This document shows, one piece after another, positions 41,101 to 48,260 of a DNA stretch of 50,102 nt. The stretch covers positions 1 through 50,102 of the forward strand of contig UQIT01000014.1 of NCBI GenBank assembly GCA_900541175.1, written 5' to 3'. How positions within the stretch are numbered: the first letter of the stretch is position 1; each line of letters begins with the position of its first letter. The DNA is from an uncultured Collinsella sp. GTDB lineage: Bacteria; Actinomycetota; Coriobacteriia; Coriobacteriales; Coriobacteriaceae. The notes beneath the pieces were generated by a model. That model was not told the DNA's origin. It saw nothing but the letters and a program-made list of their open reading frames with translations, and made no database searches. The translations under genes and the position numbers were made by a program.

Positions 41101-42196
41101 CGATGGCGAGGTCATCGCAAAAATCGCGATCGAGGTCGCCGGCCGCTAGCGAAACGACAGGAGCTGACTGAAGCTGCGTCCAGGAGTCGTTCCCGCCCTT
41201 GTTGTGCGTGGTGTAGTCCGCGGCGTTACCGGCATCGATCTTGACGACGCTTTGCTTCCAGTTGCCGCCCTCCAAGTCATACATGTCGACTACAGCCTTG
41301 CGCACGCCGTTCTCGTCGACATAGCAGCCCGCGTAGACAAAAAGCTCGTCGACGCCGTCGCCATCGACATCGCCCGCCTCGACATCAAAGACGGCGTCGT
41401 GCTCTTGCAGGTAACCGGCATCCAGGTACTTAAAACGGCCTTCGTACATCATATTAGTGTTGACCGTCACCGGCAGGTGTGTGTCGAGAGTGCGCGTACG
41501 CCCGTTGCTAAACGAGTAGAGGACCAGCTCAACCTTTCCGGCGTATGACTTGCCGTCAATCGTCGTGGAGGAACTGTCGCCGTAGGCACGGAGCTCGGCA
41601 ACGCGGCTCTTTTTGCCCGTGCTGGCGTCGCTGCAGAACTCAACACTCGTGGCGTGAATGCCCGAGAAACCGTTGTTGTCGTTGGCGAGTACTGTTGAGG
41701 ACTCATTGTTGCTTAGGTACGACCAGGTGCCGCCACCGTAGTCGCTATGCTTGTAGAGATCGCTGTTCGTATCGAAGTTGTTGACGTTTTGCCAGAACTT
41801 TGCGGCGCCCCACACACTTCCATAGCCATCGGTGAGTTTGCTGCTGCCGCCAATGTCACCGCGCTCGACGTTCTCGAGCTTGTCGCGCAGAGTGTAGCGA
41901 TTGCCATGGCTACCGTTAGCTGCCATATAGACCTCGCCGCGCGTGGCAAACGTCGTGGGGGTATCAGTGGAATAGGGGCCAACGGTATCGGCCGGAATGT
42001 CCTCGCTCGTGCCCAGACCCAGGGCTTGATAATCCTGCTCAGTCATATCGGTGATTGCAGGCGCATCTGCCGCCTGGGCAACCTGGGGCGCGGCCGTGAA
42101 GCAGGCGACGCTCGTGGCGATCAACGCAGCAAGCGCCGCCGTCCCAACAAGCGGGATTTTCGACAGCCTACGGATACGGGGGTGTGGAACGTACAT
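38108..42196 (-). CDS. Large LAXTG-anchored surface protein with FG-GAP-like, Fn3 and Ig-like parts
   Basis: Secreted, wall-anchored protein of 1362 residues. Signal peptide: basic RIRRLSK, hydrophobic core, likely cleavage after AQA at 42. The N-terminal third resembles an FG-GAP/VCBS beta-propeller, with Ca-loop-like GDVDGDGVDE (about 270) and GDLDRDFCDD (about 354). The middle (about 720-1010) is rich in alternating polar and hydrophobic strands and contains no family I can name. A fibronectin-III-like domain (about 1022-1115) and an Ig-like domain with YYCHVGY (about 1135-1245) follow. The tail is Pro/Thr/Lys-rich, then LANTG at 1326-1330, a membrane helix and RRKTH. LAXTG is the motif used by class E sortases of high-GC actinobacteria. 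The ATG at 42196 has GAGG upstream; a start 36 bp earlier has no ribosome site. Confidence 0.88.
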   Translation of the reverse strand: MYVPHPRIRRLSKIPLVGTAALAALIATSVACFTAAPQVAQAADAPAITDMTEQDYQALGLGTSEDIPADTVGPYSTDTPTTFATRGEVYMAANGSHGNRYTLRDKLENVERGDIGGSSKLTDGYGSVWGAAKFWQNVNNFDTNSDLYKHSDYGGGTWSYLSNNESSTVLANDNNGFSGIHATSVEFCSDASTGKKSRVAELRAYGDSSSTTIDGKSYAGKVELVLYSFSNGRTRTLDTHLPVTVNTNMMYEGRFKYLDAGYLQEHDAVFDVEAGDVDGDGVDELFVYAGCYVDENGVRKAVVDMYDLEGGNWKQSVVKIDAGNAADYTTHNKGGNDSWTQLQSAPVVSLAAGDLDRDFCDDLAIVVSAPYGKKNIDKSTHCELFSWDASKGALVHVDALGDAGAISLSANGKTMVAANATFGTFAAYDEEGKKTGETVTGLIFAGYDWQRSAFDYGASDGSKGLYGALYRYAYFDSESGEFKLSDCKEYRDGLLASYGLMHVPNSAWKDSAQDKRYPCTLAPIALATANLDGLSEQLAVDEVLVGGDVFRDFACNTAQSGAQGLGSMVGTMSMSGQQYNSSNKHDHKGIEQVWISDVKAGSVSGSDRYNESFIAVVGKHRDEDLRKNDDYYWMTASHFSLDENGKVRRGEEQVISESNRRGTTYGTFISLALPDVDNDSVKITYKDRYKVYTNPRVLAVLQDAPYVEDLEQAYGYLVLGGTSYGEEKGTGTSQGYTIGAELGVAVEVQTGPPLVAMNASVDFAAEGCYDYRSERTVSASVSYESHAGEGDKAVLYTIPMVYYEYEIENEETGGKGVMAAPVSLGAQTSVVNVEAYDRIAKQHNMTPLSYFLTNRSGEPGTYQTTLNGETPVGDSFGLGKPGVTRAYTHDGFNGAAAQSGASIEQTIEVEEGKEQELELGLTLNGSVVMGAKLAKHELFGGLCFGANAGFTTGNSSSESTEYGGTVDNLPEAAQGKYGFVWRLGVNAVDVDKFEADSGDKLGTKDTDQFWIVGYDVKDVEMPDAPAVTGFTANAVDSTSVTFSWDDVLANKSGFSYGVGMLQSNAADAVVNSWKIADNTQTSLKWDGLQPNTEYRFAIAAVKNGSTTETGIRSAIITVKTMPDGMTMTVSGPAADAAEGPDLGYDSSVERTAGSHLTLSAIGHVKQLGADDSETGLAPTYMWYRKGRGETEFKLVGADGNLAAGTASKLEIDLTADDDGAQYYCHVGYNDVGLDTGTTLVNIEAEETASTTVNATPIRTRRLFSQASAGAKKFLDHTLVNTAGPTDSEGSKDPETPETPTNPDKPKSDNGAKTDTKVKTTTTAKNLANTGDQTFALVATAAAAGATLVVIALIMLIKRRKTH

Positions 42197-42227
42197 GAGG
42201 GACCTCGCTTTATTCGAGTGGAGTGGA

Positions 42228-42300
42228 CTCATTTTTACAAATGATACGTCCGATGCCCGATATCACGTGTCTCATTTTCGCCAACGGCGTGTCTCATTTT
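42228..42300 (-). promoter_or_regulatory. Repeated TCTCATTTT motifs upstream of the surface gene
   Basis: The 13-mer CGTGTCTCATTTT occurs at 42266-42278 and 42288-42300, exactly 22 bp apart (two helical turns). A shorter match CTCATTTT is at 42228-42235. Direct repeats on one helix face, next to the start of the surface gene, suggest a regulator site. The 800-bp gap 42197-42997 otherwise holds only repeats. Confidence 0.4.
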
Positions 42301-42318
42301 TGAGAATCCGAGATGCCG

Positions 42319-42785
42319 CGGAAATCTTATCCCAGCTCAAAGGCCATTTCTGGGATGTATTTTCCGTCGAGTGCCTCATCGGGAAACTGCATCCCATTTC
42401 AAGCGTCGATTCTGGGACGCACTTTCCCCTTAGACCCTCAACCGGAAACCGCATCCCACTTTGAGCGCAAATTCCGGGATGCATTTTCCGCTTGAGCCTC
42501 ATTGGGAAACGGCGTCCCACTTTGAGGGCTGATTGTGGGATGCATTTTCCGGTTTTGCTCTCATTGGGAAAATGCATCCCGTTTCTTGACCGAATAATGG
42601 GACGCAATTTCCCGTTGGAGCGCCTTTGGGAAAGTGTGTCCCACTTCGACCGCCCAGAGTGGGATGCACTTTCCGCAAAGCACCTCAACGGGAAACTACG
42701 TCCCATTCCAAAGGCAAATTCCGGGACGCATTTTTCGAAAGCCTGCCCATCCGGAAAGCCCGTCCCACTTTGGACGCATCCGGGC
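42319..42785. repeat. Tandem palindromic array, upstream of the surface gene
   Basis: Seven full units and one partial one (starts near 42319, 42380, 42442, 42503, 42564, 42626, 42689, 42751), period 61-63 bp, with the same GGAAA...RTCCCA / TGGGAYG...TTTCC plan as 37662-38020. The spacer consensus CTTTGAGGGCTGATT also occurs in the other array. Confidence 0.87.
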
Positions 42786-42826
42786 ACGGAACCATCGACC
42801 TATCAGGCCTCCCATCAATAAAGAGG

Positions 42827-42955
42827 CGTCCTTCCGGACGGCGGGGCACGAAGTTCATCGCGAGTTCCGCACGCAAAGAAGGCCACTTAATGTGGCCTTC
42901 GTCTTGCGCAGGACTGTAGAGCAGGGAACTTCGTGCCCCGACGCCCGGGAGGACG
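42827..42955. repeat. Fold-back element X2 (variable arms, conserved core)
   Basis: Thirty-base arms (42827-42856 with 42926-42955, 27 of 30 paired) surround the core shared with X1 in opposite orientation. The core hairpin is GAAGGCCAC (42878-42886) with GTGGCCTTC (42892-42900). The arms differ from those of X1 but pair with each other, so both arms changed together. Confidence 0.85.
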
Positions 42956-42997
42956 TTTCATTTAGAAAGATGGACCGACCGCCGTCAGCGATGGGAG

Positions 42998-43549
42998 CTA
43001 CTCCCCCAGCACGGCCTTTTTGGCGGCTGCAGCCATGTTGTCCAGATCTTCCTTGGTGGGATGGTCCTTCGCGGCAACCCAGTTGTCGAGCAGCATCTTA
43101 AATCGGGCGTTGTCGGGATCTTGCTCGAGCATGGCCTCGTAGCGCTGCTTGAACGCGGGGCCCATCTTGCCCTGGCACATCGCCCAACCCGCAAGCTCGG
43201 CATCCTCGGCCAAATTGGAGGTCACGCGATTGATAATCTGCTGATAATAGCTCTGGTCGGCGCCAAAACCGCAGGTACCAAAGAGGAAAACGCGCTTGCC
43301 GTGCAGAGCGGAGAGCAGCGCGGCAACCGAAGGCGTGCACGCGCCCTTGTCGCACCAAAAACCGACGAGCACCGTGTCGGCCGCGCAGGCGCCCTGCGCC
43401 TCGAGCGCAACCTGATCTGCATCCGCATCGTCGCTCAACGCCGCGGCATGAACAAACTCAACACCCGCAGCCTGCAGAGCGCGCTTAATCGCGCCCGAAA
43501 CCATCCTGGTATTACCGCTCTTGCTGTTAACCACCAAAGAGCACGTCAT
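42998..43549 (-). CDS. Flavodoxin-like family protein
   Basis: Predicted FMN-binding protein of 183 residues. The N-terminal beta-strand and phosphate loop read CSLVVNSKSGNTRMVSGAI, the SxxGNTxxxA pattern of flavodoxins. The middle has VLVGFWCDKGACTPSVAALLSAL and KRVFLFGTCGFGAD, typical of the flavodoxin-domain proteins found in anaerobes next to reductases. The last 60 residues are helical and extend beyond a standard flavodoxin. The ATG at 43549 has GAGG ten bases upstream; a GTG two codons earlier is possible. No obvious partner reductase is adjacent. A role as electron carrier is inferred from the fold. Confidence 0.85.
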   Translation of the reverse strand: MTCSLVVNSKSGNTRMVSGAIKRALQAAGVEFVHAAALSDDADADQVALEAQGACAADTVLVGFWCDKGACTPSVAALLSALHGKRVFLFGTCGFGADQSYYQQIINRVTSNLAEDAELAGWAMCQGKMGPAFKQRYEAMLEQDPDNARFKMLLDNWVAAKDHPTKEDLDNMAAAAKKAVLGE

Positions 43550-43608
43550 AGTCACGTTGCCTCGTTTCCCCCAAAACTAAAGCCACTAATGCAATTTATT
43601 AGATGAAT

Positions 43609-43636
43609 ATCTTAGTACTAACGTGACAGATGTAAA
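43609..43636 (-). promoter_or_regulatory. Candidate promoter of the flavodoxin-like gene
   Basis: On the minus strand TTTACA (43631-43636), 16-bp spacer, TAAGAT (43609-43614), 60 bp before the start codon. It is a moderate match. Confidence 0.35.
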
Positions 43637-43676
43637 CCACCGTCTGTCGATTGATTAATTTGCCCCACGGGCTTGC

Positions 43677-45536
43677 TCACTGGGCAAACTGGCTGCGGTA
43701 GAGCTCGGCGTAAAAGCCGCCTGCCGCTAGCAGCTCGTCGTGCGTGCCACGCTCGATAATCTCGCCGTCGCGCATGACCAAAATGCAGTCGGCGTTGCGG
43801 ATGGTGCTCAGGCGGTGCGCCACGACAAAGCTTGTGCGACCGGCCATGAGCTCGTCGAATGCCGCCTGCACCTGCAGCTCGGTGCGGGTATCGATGCTCG
43901 AGGTCGCCTCGTCCAGCAGCAAGATAGCCGGGTCGGTGAGCATGACACGCGCGATGCACAGCAGCTGTTTTTGACCCTGGCTAAACGTGCCGCCGTCCTC
44001 GCCGATGACCGTATCGTAGCCGCCTGGCAGCTGCACGATAAACTTGTGCGCATGCGCGCGCTTGGCAGCTTCGATAACCTGCTCGCGCGTGGCGTCAGGA
44101 CAGCCGTAGGCGATGTTTTCCGCCACCGTGCCCTCGAACAGCCAAGTGTCCTGCAGCACCATGCCAAAGGCACGGCGCAGGCTTGCGCGCGTGTAGTCAC
44201 GCGAAGACCGGCCATCGACCATGATGCGTCCGGCATCGATATCGTAAAACCGCAGCAGCAAGTTGATGAGCGTCGTCTTGCCGCAGCCCGTAGGGCCAAC
44301 GAGGGCAAAGCGCATGCCGGGCTTGGCCTCGATGCAGATATCCTGCAGCAGCTTGCGGTCGGACACGTAGCTAAAGTCCACATGCTCAAAGGTCACCTCA
44401 CCCTGCGGGGCGGCAAGTTCCACGGCATCCGCCGCATCGGGCTCCTGCTCGCGCGCATCGAGCAGCGCAAACATGCGGCGCGCCGAGGCATACGCCGTCT
44501 GGATCTGCGTAATGACGTTGGTGACCTCGTTGAACGGCTTGGTGTACTGGTTGGCATAGGACAGGAAAATCTGCACGCCGCCCACCGTGAGCGCAGCGGG
44601 CACGCCCGTGATCACGCCCACGCAGCCAATCACGGCGACCACGGCATAGATGATGTTGTTGATAAAGCGCGTACCGGGGTTGGAAAGCGAGCCCATAAAC
44701 TGTGCGCGTTCACCTGCCGTATAGAGCTCGGCGTTGAGGGCGTCGAAGCGCGCTTGGGCGTTCGGGCCGTAGGCAAACGCATCCACCAGTTTTTGCTCGC
44801 CCACATACTCCTCGATATGACCGCCGAGTTGGCCCTGGATGCGCTGTTGAGCAGTGAAGCTCTTATTGGAAAGCTTGGCGACGGCACCAGCTGCAAAAAT
44901 GGAAAGCGGCGTGACGAGTACCACCACGAGCGTCATGGTCAGGTTAATGGAGAGCATAAACGCGAGCGTGCCCACGATGGTGATAACGCCGGTGAAGAGC
45001 TGGGTAAAGCCCTGCAGCAGACCGTCGCCCACTTGGTCGACGTCGTTGACCACGCGGCTCATAAGGTCGCCGTGGGCATGGCTGTCGATAAAGCTGAGCG
45101 GCATGCGGCTGAGCTTATCGCTCGCCTCCACGCGCATGTCGCGCACCGTTTCGTAAGACAGGCGGTTGACGCAATAGCCCTGCAGCCACTGGAAGGCCGC
45201 AGCACCTACGACGACAATCGCGAGCTTGGTAACGAGCGGCAGCAGCGCATCGAAGTCCACCTGCCCGGCGGCGACGATAAGGTCGATGCCCTCGCCAATG
45301 AGAATGGGCGTGTAGAGCTGCAGAATCACCGAGACGGCGGCACTCAAAAACGATGCCGCAAACGAGACGCGGTGCGGACGGACATAGCCCAGCAGGCGGC
45401 GGGTCACCGCACCCACGGGATAGCGCTCGGGATCGCCGGGCTGGCGCGGACCGTCTCCCAGGTCGTTGAGGCTATCGTTGCCGGACACGTTGGCCGTCAT
45501 CGTGGCGACCGAACCGGAGGAAGTGTACGGATTCAT
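43677..45536 (-). CDS. Heterodimeric ABC exporter subunit, catalytic-site half
   Basis: ABC exporter half of 619 residues: six membrane helices (about 50-340) and a C-terminal ATPase. Walker A is GPTGCGKTT, the signature is FSQGQKQLLCIARV and Walker B is ILLLDEATSSIDTRTE with the catalytic Glu. The N-terminal 40 residues are a variable Gly/Asp tail. The ATG follows the stop of the partner gene with no gap. Together they form a second MdlB/BmrC-type exporter in this window; unlike the first, no regulator gene is next to it. Substrate unknown. Confidence 0.93.
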   Translation of the reverse strand: MNPYTSSGSVATMTANVSGNDSLNDLGDGPRQPGDPERYPVGAVTRRLLGYVRPHRVSFAASFLSAAVSVILQLYTPILIGEGIDLIVAAGQVDFDALLPLVTKLAIVVVGAAAFQWLQGYCVNRLSYETVRDMRVEASDKLSRMPLSFIDSHAHGDLMSRVVNDVDQVGDGLLQGFTQLFTGVITIVGTLAFMLSINLTMTLVVVLVTPLSIFAAGAVAKLSNKSFTAQQRIQGQLGGHIEEYVGEQKLVDAFAYGPNAQARFDALNAELYTAGERAQFMGSLSNPGTRFINNIIYAVVAVIGCVGVITGVPAALTVGGVQIFLSYANQYTKPFNEVTNVITQIQTAYASARRMFALLDAREQEPDAADAVELAAPQGEVTFEHVDFSYVSDRKLLQDICIEAKPGMRFALVGPTGCGKTTLINLLLRFYDIDAGRIMVDGRSSRDYTRASLRRAFGMVLQDTWLFEGTVAENIAYGCPDATREQVIEAAKRAHAHKFIVQLPGGYDTVIGEDGGTFSQGQKQLLCIARVMLTDPAILLLDEATSSIDTRTELQVQAAFDELMAGRTSFVVAHRLSTIRNADCILVMRDGEIIERGTHDELLAAGGFYAELYRSQFAQ

Positions 45537-47390
45537 TTAGCAGCCCTCCTTTGCGCAGACGGATGTGGGGACGGTCGGGGCGCCTGGGGCGGGCGCGGGC
45601 GCCGTACTCCCCTGCTGACCCTCGAGCTCCTCGCGGCGAAGCTGCGACTGGCAAATCTCGCGGTAGAGCTGGCAGGTCGTGTAGAGCTCATCGTGCGCGC
45701 CCAGGCCCGCAACCGAGCCGTGGTCGAGTACGCAGATCATGTCGGCCTCGCGAACGGTCGAGACACGTTGGCTCACGATGACGGTCGTGAGCGGCAGCCC
45801 GCCCTCGGCGGCACCGCGCACACTGCGCTCGCGGATGGCATGGCGAAGCGCCGCGTCGGTCTTAAAGTCGAGCGCCGAGGCAGAATCGTCCATGATCAAT
45901 ATCTGAGGCGAGCCCACCAGGGCGCGCGCGATGGTCAGGCGCTGGCGTTGGCCACCGCTAAAGTTCTTACCGCCCGCCTCGACCGGGGTATCGAGCCCCT
46001 GCGGCTTGTTGCGCACGAACTCGCTCGCCTGCGCCATGTCGAGCGCCGCCCAGAGATCCTCGTCGGTCGCAGCCTCGTCGCGCCAGGTCAGGTTGCTGCG
46101 GATGGTGCCGCTCACCAGCGACGCACGCTGTGGAACGGTCGCGACCACACGGCGCAGCTGGTCGAGCGGCCAGGTGCGCACGTCGGCGCCCATCACACTC
46201 ACGCTGCCGGTGCTCGCATCGTACAGGCGCGGGATAAGCGAGACGAGCGTGGACTTGCCGCTACCCGTACCGCCGATAATGCCAAGCGTCTTGCCCAGCG
46301 GGAGCTCCAGGGTCACATCGTTGACGGCATTTGCCGCGCCCGCGCCAAAGGAGAAGCTCGCATGGCTCAAGCCCAGCGCAGGAACGGGAGCGACATTGCC
46401 CGGCTTGGGCAGCGCGACCGGCTGGTTGCCCTCGTCGGTGATGCTCGGCACGCAATTGAGCACCTCGTTGATACGTGACGCACTGGCGCTCGCCTTGGTA
46501 AAGACCACGACCAGGTTGGCGACGTACACGATGGAGGTCAGGGTCTGCGTCATGTAGTTCACAAACGCCATGACCTGGCCCTGCGTGAGCTCGCCCACGT
46601 TGACCTGAATGCCGCCCACCCACAGGATGGCGCACACACCCAGGTTCATCACCAAAAACGTCACGGGGTTGAGAACCGACGAGAGCTTGCCCACCGCGAT
46701 GGCGGTATTGGCCTGGTCATCGGCGGCTTGGGCAAAACGCTCACGCTCGTGGCCCTCGCGCACAAAGGCGCGAACCACGCGGGCGCCCGAAAGCCCCTCG
46801 CGGCAAATGAGCGCGATGCGGTCGAGCTTTGCCTGCAGCTGCCTGTAGTACGGAATGCAGCGCGCCATGACAAACCAAAACACCAGGCCGATGGCGGGCG
46901 TGCAAATCAAAAAGATGATGCCGAGCTTAAGGTCGATGGCAAGGGCCGCGACCATGGAGCCCACCGCTAGGAAGGGCCAGCGGATGAGCATGCGCACGCC
47001 CAGCGCCACAGCGAGCTGCACCTGGTTGACGTCGTTGGTGACACGCGTGATGAGCGACGGCGTGCCAAAACGGTCGAGTTCGGCATAGCTCAGCTTGTTG
47101 ATATGCTGGTAGAGCGCGCCACGAATGTCGGTGCCCATGCCCTGCGAGGTGAGCGCCGCCATCTTTTGGCAGACGAGCGTAAACGAGATGCCGATCACAG
47201 CCATGGCGGCAAGCAGCATACCGTAGTGGATAACGGCGTTCACGTCGTGCGCCCCAATGCCCTTATCGATCATCTGGGCAATCACCAGCGGCGTCAGCAG
47301 GTCAAAGATTACTTCAATCAACTTGCACGCAGGACCAATCACCATATACCGGCGAAACTTACCACCAAAACGCCTGAGCAGCTCAATCAT
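45537..47390 (-). CDS. Heterodimeric ABC exporter subunit, degenerate-site half
   Basis: Partner exporter half of 617 residues. A six-helix domain (about 15-300) is followed by an ATPase with Walker A GGTGSGKST, signature FSGGQRQRLTIARAL and Walker B ILIMDDSASALDFKTD, where Asp replaces the catalytic Glu. The C-terminal tail is Pro/Ala-rich and ends with Cys. Start: ATG at 47390 has GGGAG 11 bases upstream; a GTG at 47447 would add 19 residues but has no ribosome site. The gene is first in a two-gene operon with the subunit at 43677-45536. Confidence 0.92.
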   Translation of the reverse strand: MIELLRRFGGKFRRYMVIGPACKLIEVIFDLLTPLVIAQMIDKGIGAHDVNAVIHYGMLLAAMAVIGISFTLVCQKMAALTSQGMGTDIRGALYQHINKLSYAELDRFGTPSLITRVTNDVNQVQLAVALGVRMLIRWPFLAVGSMVAALAIDLKLGIIFLICTPAIGLVFWFVMARCIPYYRQLQAKLDRIALICREGLSGARVVRAFVREGHERERFAQAADDQANTAIAVGKLSSVLNPVTFLVMNLGVCAILWVGGIQVNVGELTQGQVMAFVNYMTQTLTSIVYVANLVVVFTKASASASRINEVLNCVPSITDEGNQPVALPKPGNVAPVPALGLSHASFSFGAGAANAVNDVTLELPLGKTLGIIGGTGSGKSTLVSLIPRLYDASTGSVSVMGADVRTWPLDQLRRVVATVPQRASLVSGTIRSNLTWRDEAATDEDLWAALDMAQASEFVRNKPQGLDTPVEAGGKNFSGGQRQRLTIARALVGSPQILIMDDSASALDFKTDAALRHAIRERSVRGAAEGGLPLTTVIVSQRVSTVREADMICVLDHGSVAGLGAHDELYTTCQLYREICQSQLRREELEGQQGSTAPAPAPGAPTVPTSVCAKEGC

Positions 47391-47546
47391 GTATAGGCGC
47401 TCCCTATCATCATTCACATTCAATTTGAACCATGATAGTACCGCCACCCCAAAAGAAGCGTAAACAACTCAACAGGGATTCGAATCCTTAGACAGGTAAG
47501 AACCAGTACCTCGGCACAGCCAACGACCGGTACTCCACACGAGATA

Positions 47547-47667
47547 AAATTCAGATAAATGCGCCTTTGCAGGAGCCTCTTGGACCATGTAGCAGCCGAT
47601 GTTTTGGCAACGCCAGCGAGCGGCATAACGTCAGGAATTCAATTATCAGATAAATGTGACCCTTCAG
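47547..47667. repeat. Pair of direct repeats around a truncated nested-hairpin element
   Basis: ATTCAGATAAATG...CCTTTGCAGG (47547-47573) is repeated with changes as ATTATCAGATAAATG...CCCTTCAGG (47640-47667). Between them, at 47596-47631, is the left end of the element family at 5881 and 11442 (CCGATGTTTTGGCAACGCC). This may be the scar of an insertion with a long target duplication. Confidence 0.5.
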
Positions 47668-47679
47668 GCGGTTTTGGTC

Positions 47680-47784
47680 GGCTACCCGCGAGTGCCGGCA
47701 GGGCGCTTGGTAGTCGAGCGATCCCGCAGGCAAAGCCGAGGACCAGCGAGACACCAAGCGCCCTGCCGGCACTCGCGGGTAGCC
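47680..47784. repeat. Perfect 32-bp inverted repeat next to the SRP RNA gene
   Basis: Arms 47680-47711 and 47753-47784 are perfectly complementary, with a 41-nt loop. The hairpin begins 12 bp after the likely 3' end of the SRP RNA. No coding sequence is inside. Confidence 0.88.
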
Positions 47785-47796
47785 GCGGCACCAAAA

Positions 47797-47916
47797 AGCG
47801 CCTGCGCACTCGATGGATCCGGATGCCCGACAGAGGCTCCTTATGGCTGCTTCCTTCCGGACCTGACCAGATTCGGAACATGTCGTCATCCGAACCCATC
47901 GAACGCGCTAGGCGCT
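47797..47916 (-). ncRNA. ffs: Signal recognition particle RNA, small bacterial (4.5S) type
   Basis: On the minus strand the universal apical domain is present: GGTCAGGTCCGGAAGGAAGC followed by AGCCATAAGGAGCC, the SRP54/Ffh-binding loop region. The flanks pair (GTTCGATGGGTTCGGATG with CATCCGGATCCATCGAG), and an end stem AGCGCCT/AGGCGCT closes the molecule and is followed by TTTTT. Ends are estimated from pairing; the mature RNA is probably about 95-120 nt. The RNA is part of the co-translational membrane-targeting particle. It sits between a fused tadA-type gene and an ABC exporter operon. Confidence 0.94.
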
Positions 47917-47922
47917 CGGTAT

Positions 47923-47951
47923 ATCTTACCCGCTCCAGCCCGATGGGGCAA
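47923..47951 (-). promoter_or_regulatory. Promoter of the SRP RNA gene
   Basis: Minus-strand TTGCCC (47946-47951), 17-bp spacer, TAAGAT (47923-47928), placed six bases before the predicted 5' end. Confidence 0.6.
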
Positions 47952-47960
47952 GGTAGCTAA

Positions 47961-48028
47961 TTTGGGACGGGGCTTTTGACTACTTGGGCAATCAGATCGA
48001 CAGGTGGTCAAATAAGCCCCGTCCCAAA
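47961..48028. repeat. GGGACGGGGC hairpin
   Basis: TTTGGGACGGGGC (47961-47973) pairs with GCCCCGTCCCAAA (48016-48028), extended by a bulged TTTTGAC/GTCAAATAA stem. The GGGACGGG motif also flanks the 158-bp element at 21919-22076. Confidence 0.75.
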
Positions 48029-48047
48029 AAGACTGGTCTGCTGCCAT

Positions 48048-48207
48048 GCCACAAAAGGGGCCTATCTACTACGTTTAGGCCGCAGGGGTCAACCATAGCC
48101 GGCTTTTTCGAAAATCGGCAAGCTTTCTACCTGCGGTTTTAATTTCACAAAATCCGGGATGGTCGAGGGTGCTCGGCTAAACGTAGTAGATGGCCGCATT
48201 TCATGGC
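48048..48207. repeat. 160-bp palindromic element with CTACTACGTTT ends, copy 2
   Basis: Reverse-complement relative of 21919-22076, conserved over its full length: CTACTACGTTT at one end, AAACGTAGTAG at the other, ACCTGCGGTTTTAA and TCGAAAATCGGCAAGC in the centre. There is no coding capacity. The 950-bp gap 47391-48342 contains the SRP RNA and several such repeats. Confidence 0.82.
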
Positions 48208-48260
48208 GGACGGTCCGACCCAAGGCCCAAGGCGGCCAGCCTCGGATAGCCATTCTCGAT

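Noticed and set aside
37662..42785. CRISPR array at the 61-bp tandem repeats
   Set aside because: Repeats are not identical, the spacers are themselves similar between units, and no cas gene is nearby.
47475..47500. tRNA T-arm (GGATTCGAATCC)
   Set aside because: No matching acceptor, D or anticodon arms on either strand; the 12-mer is palindromic and can occur alone.
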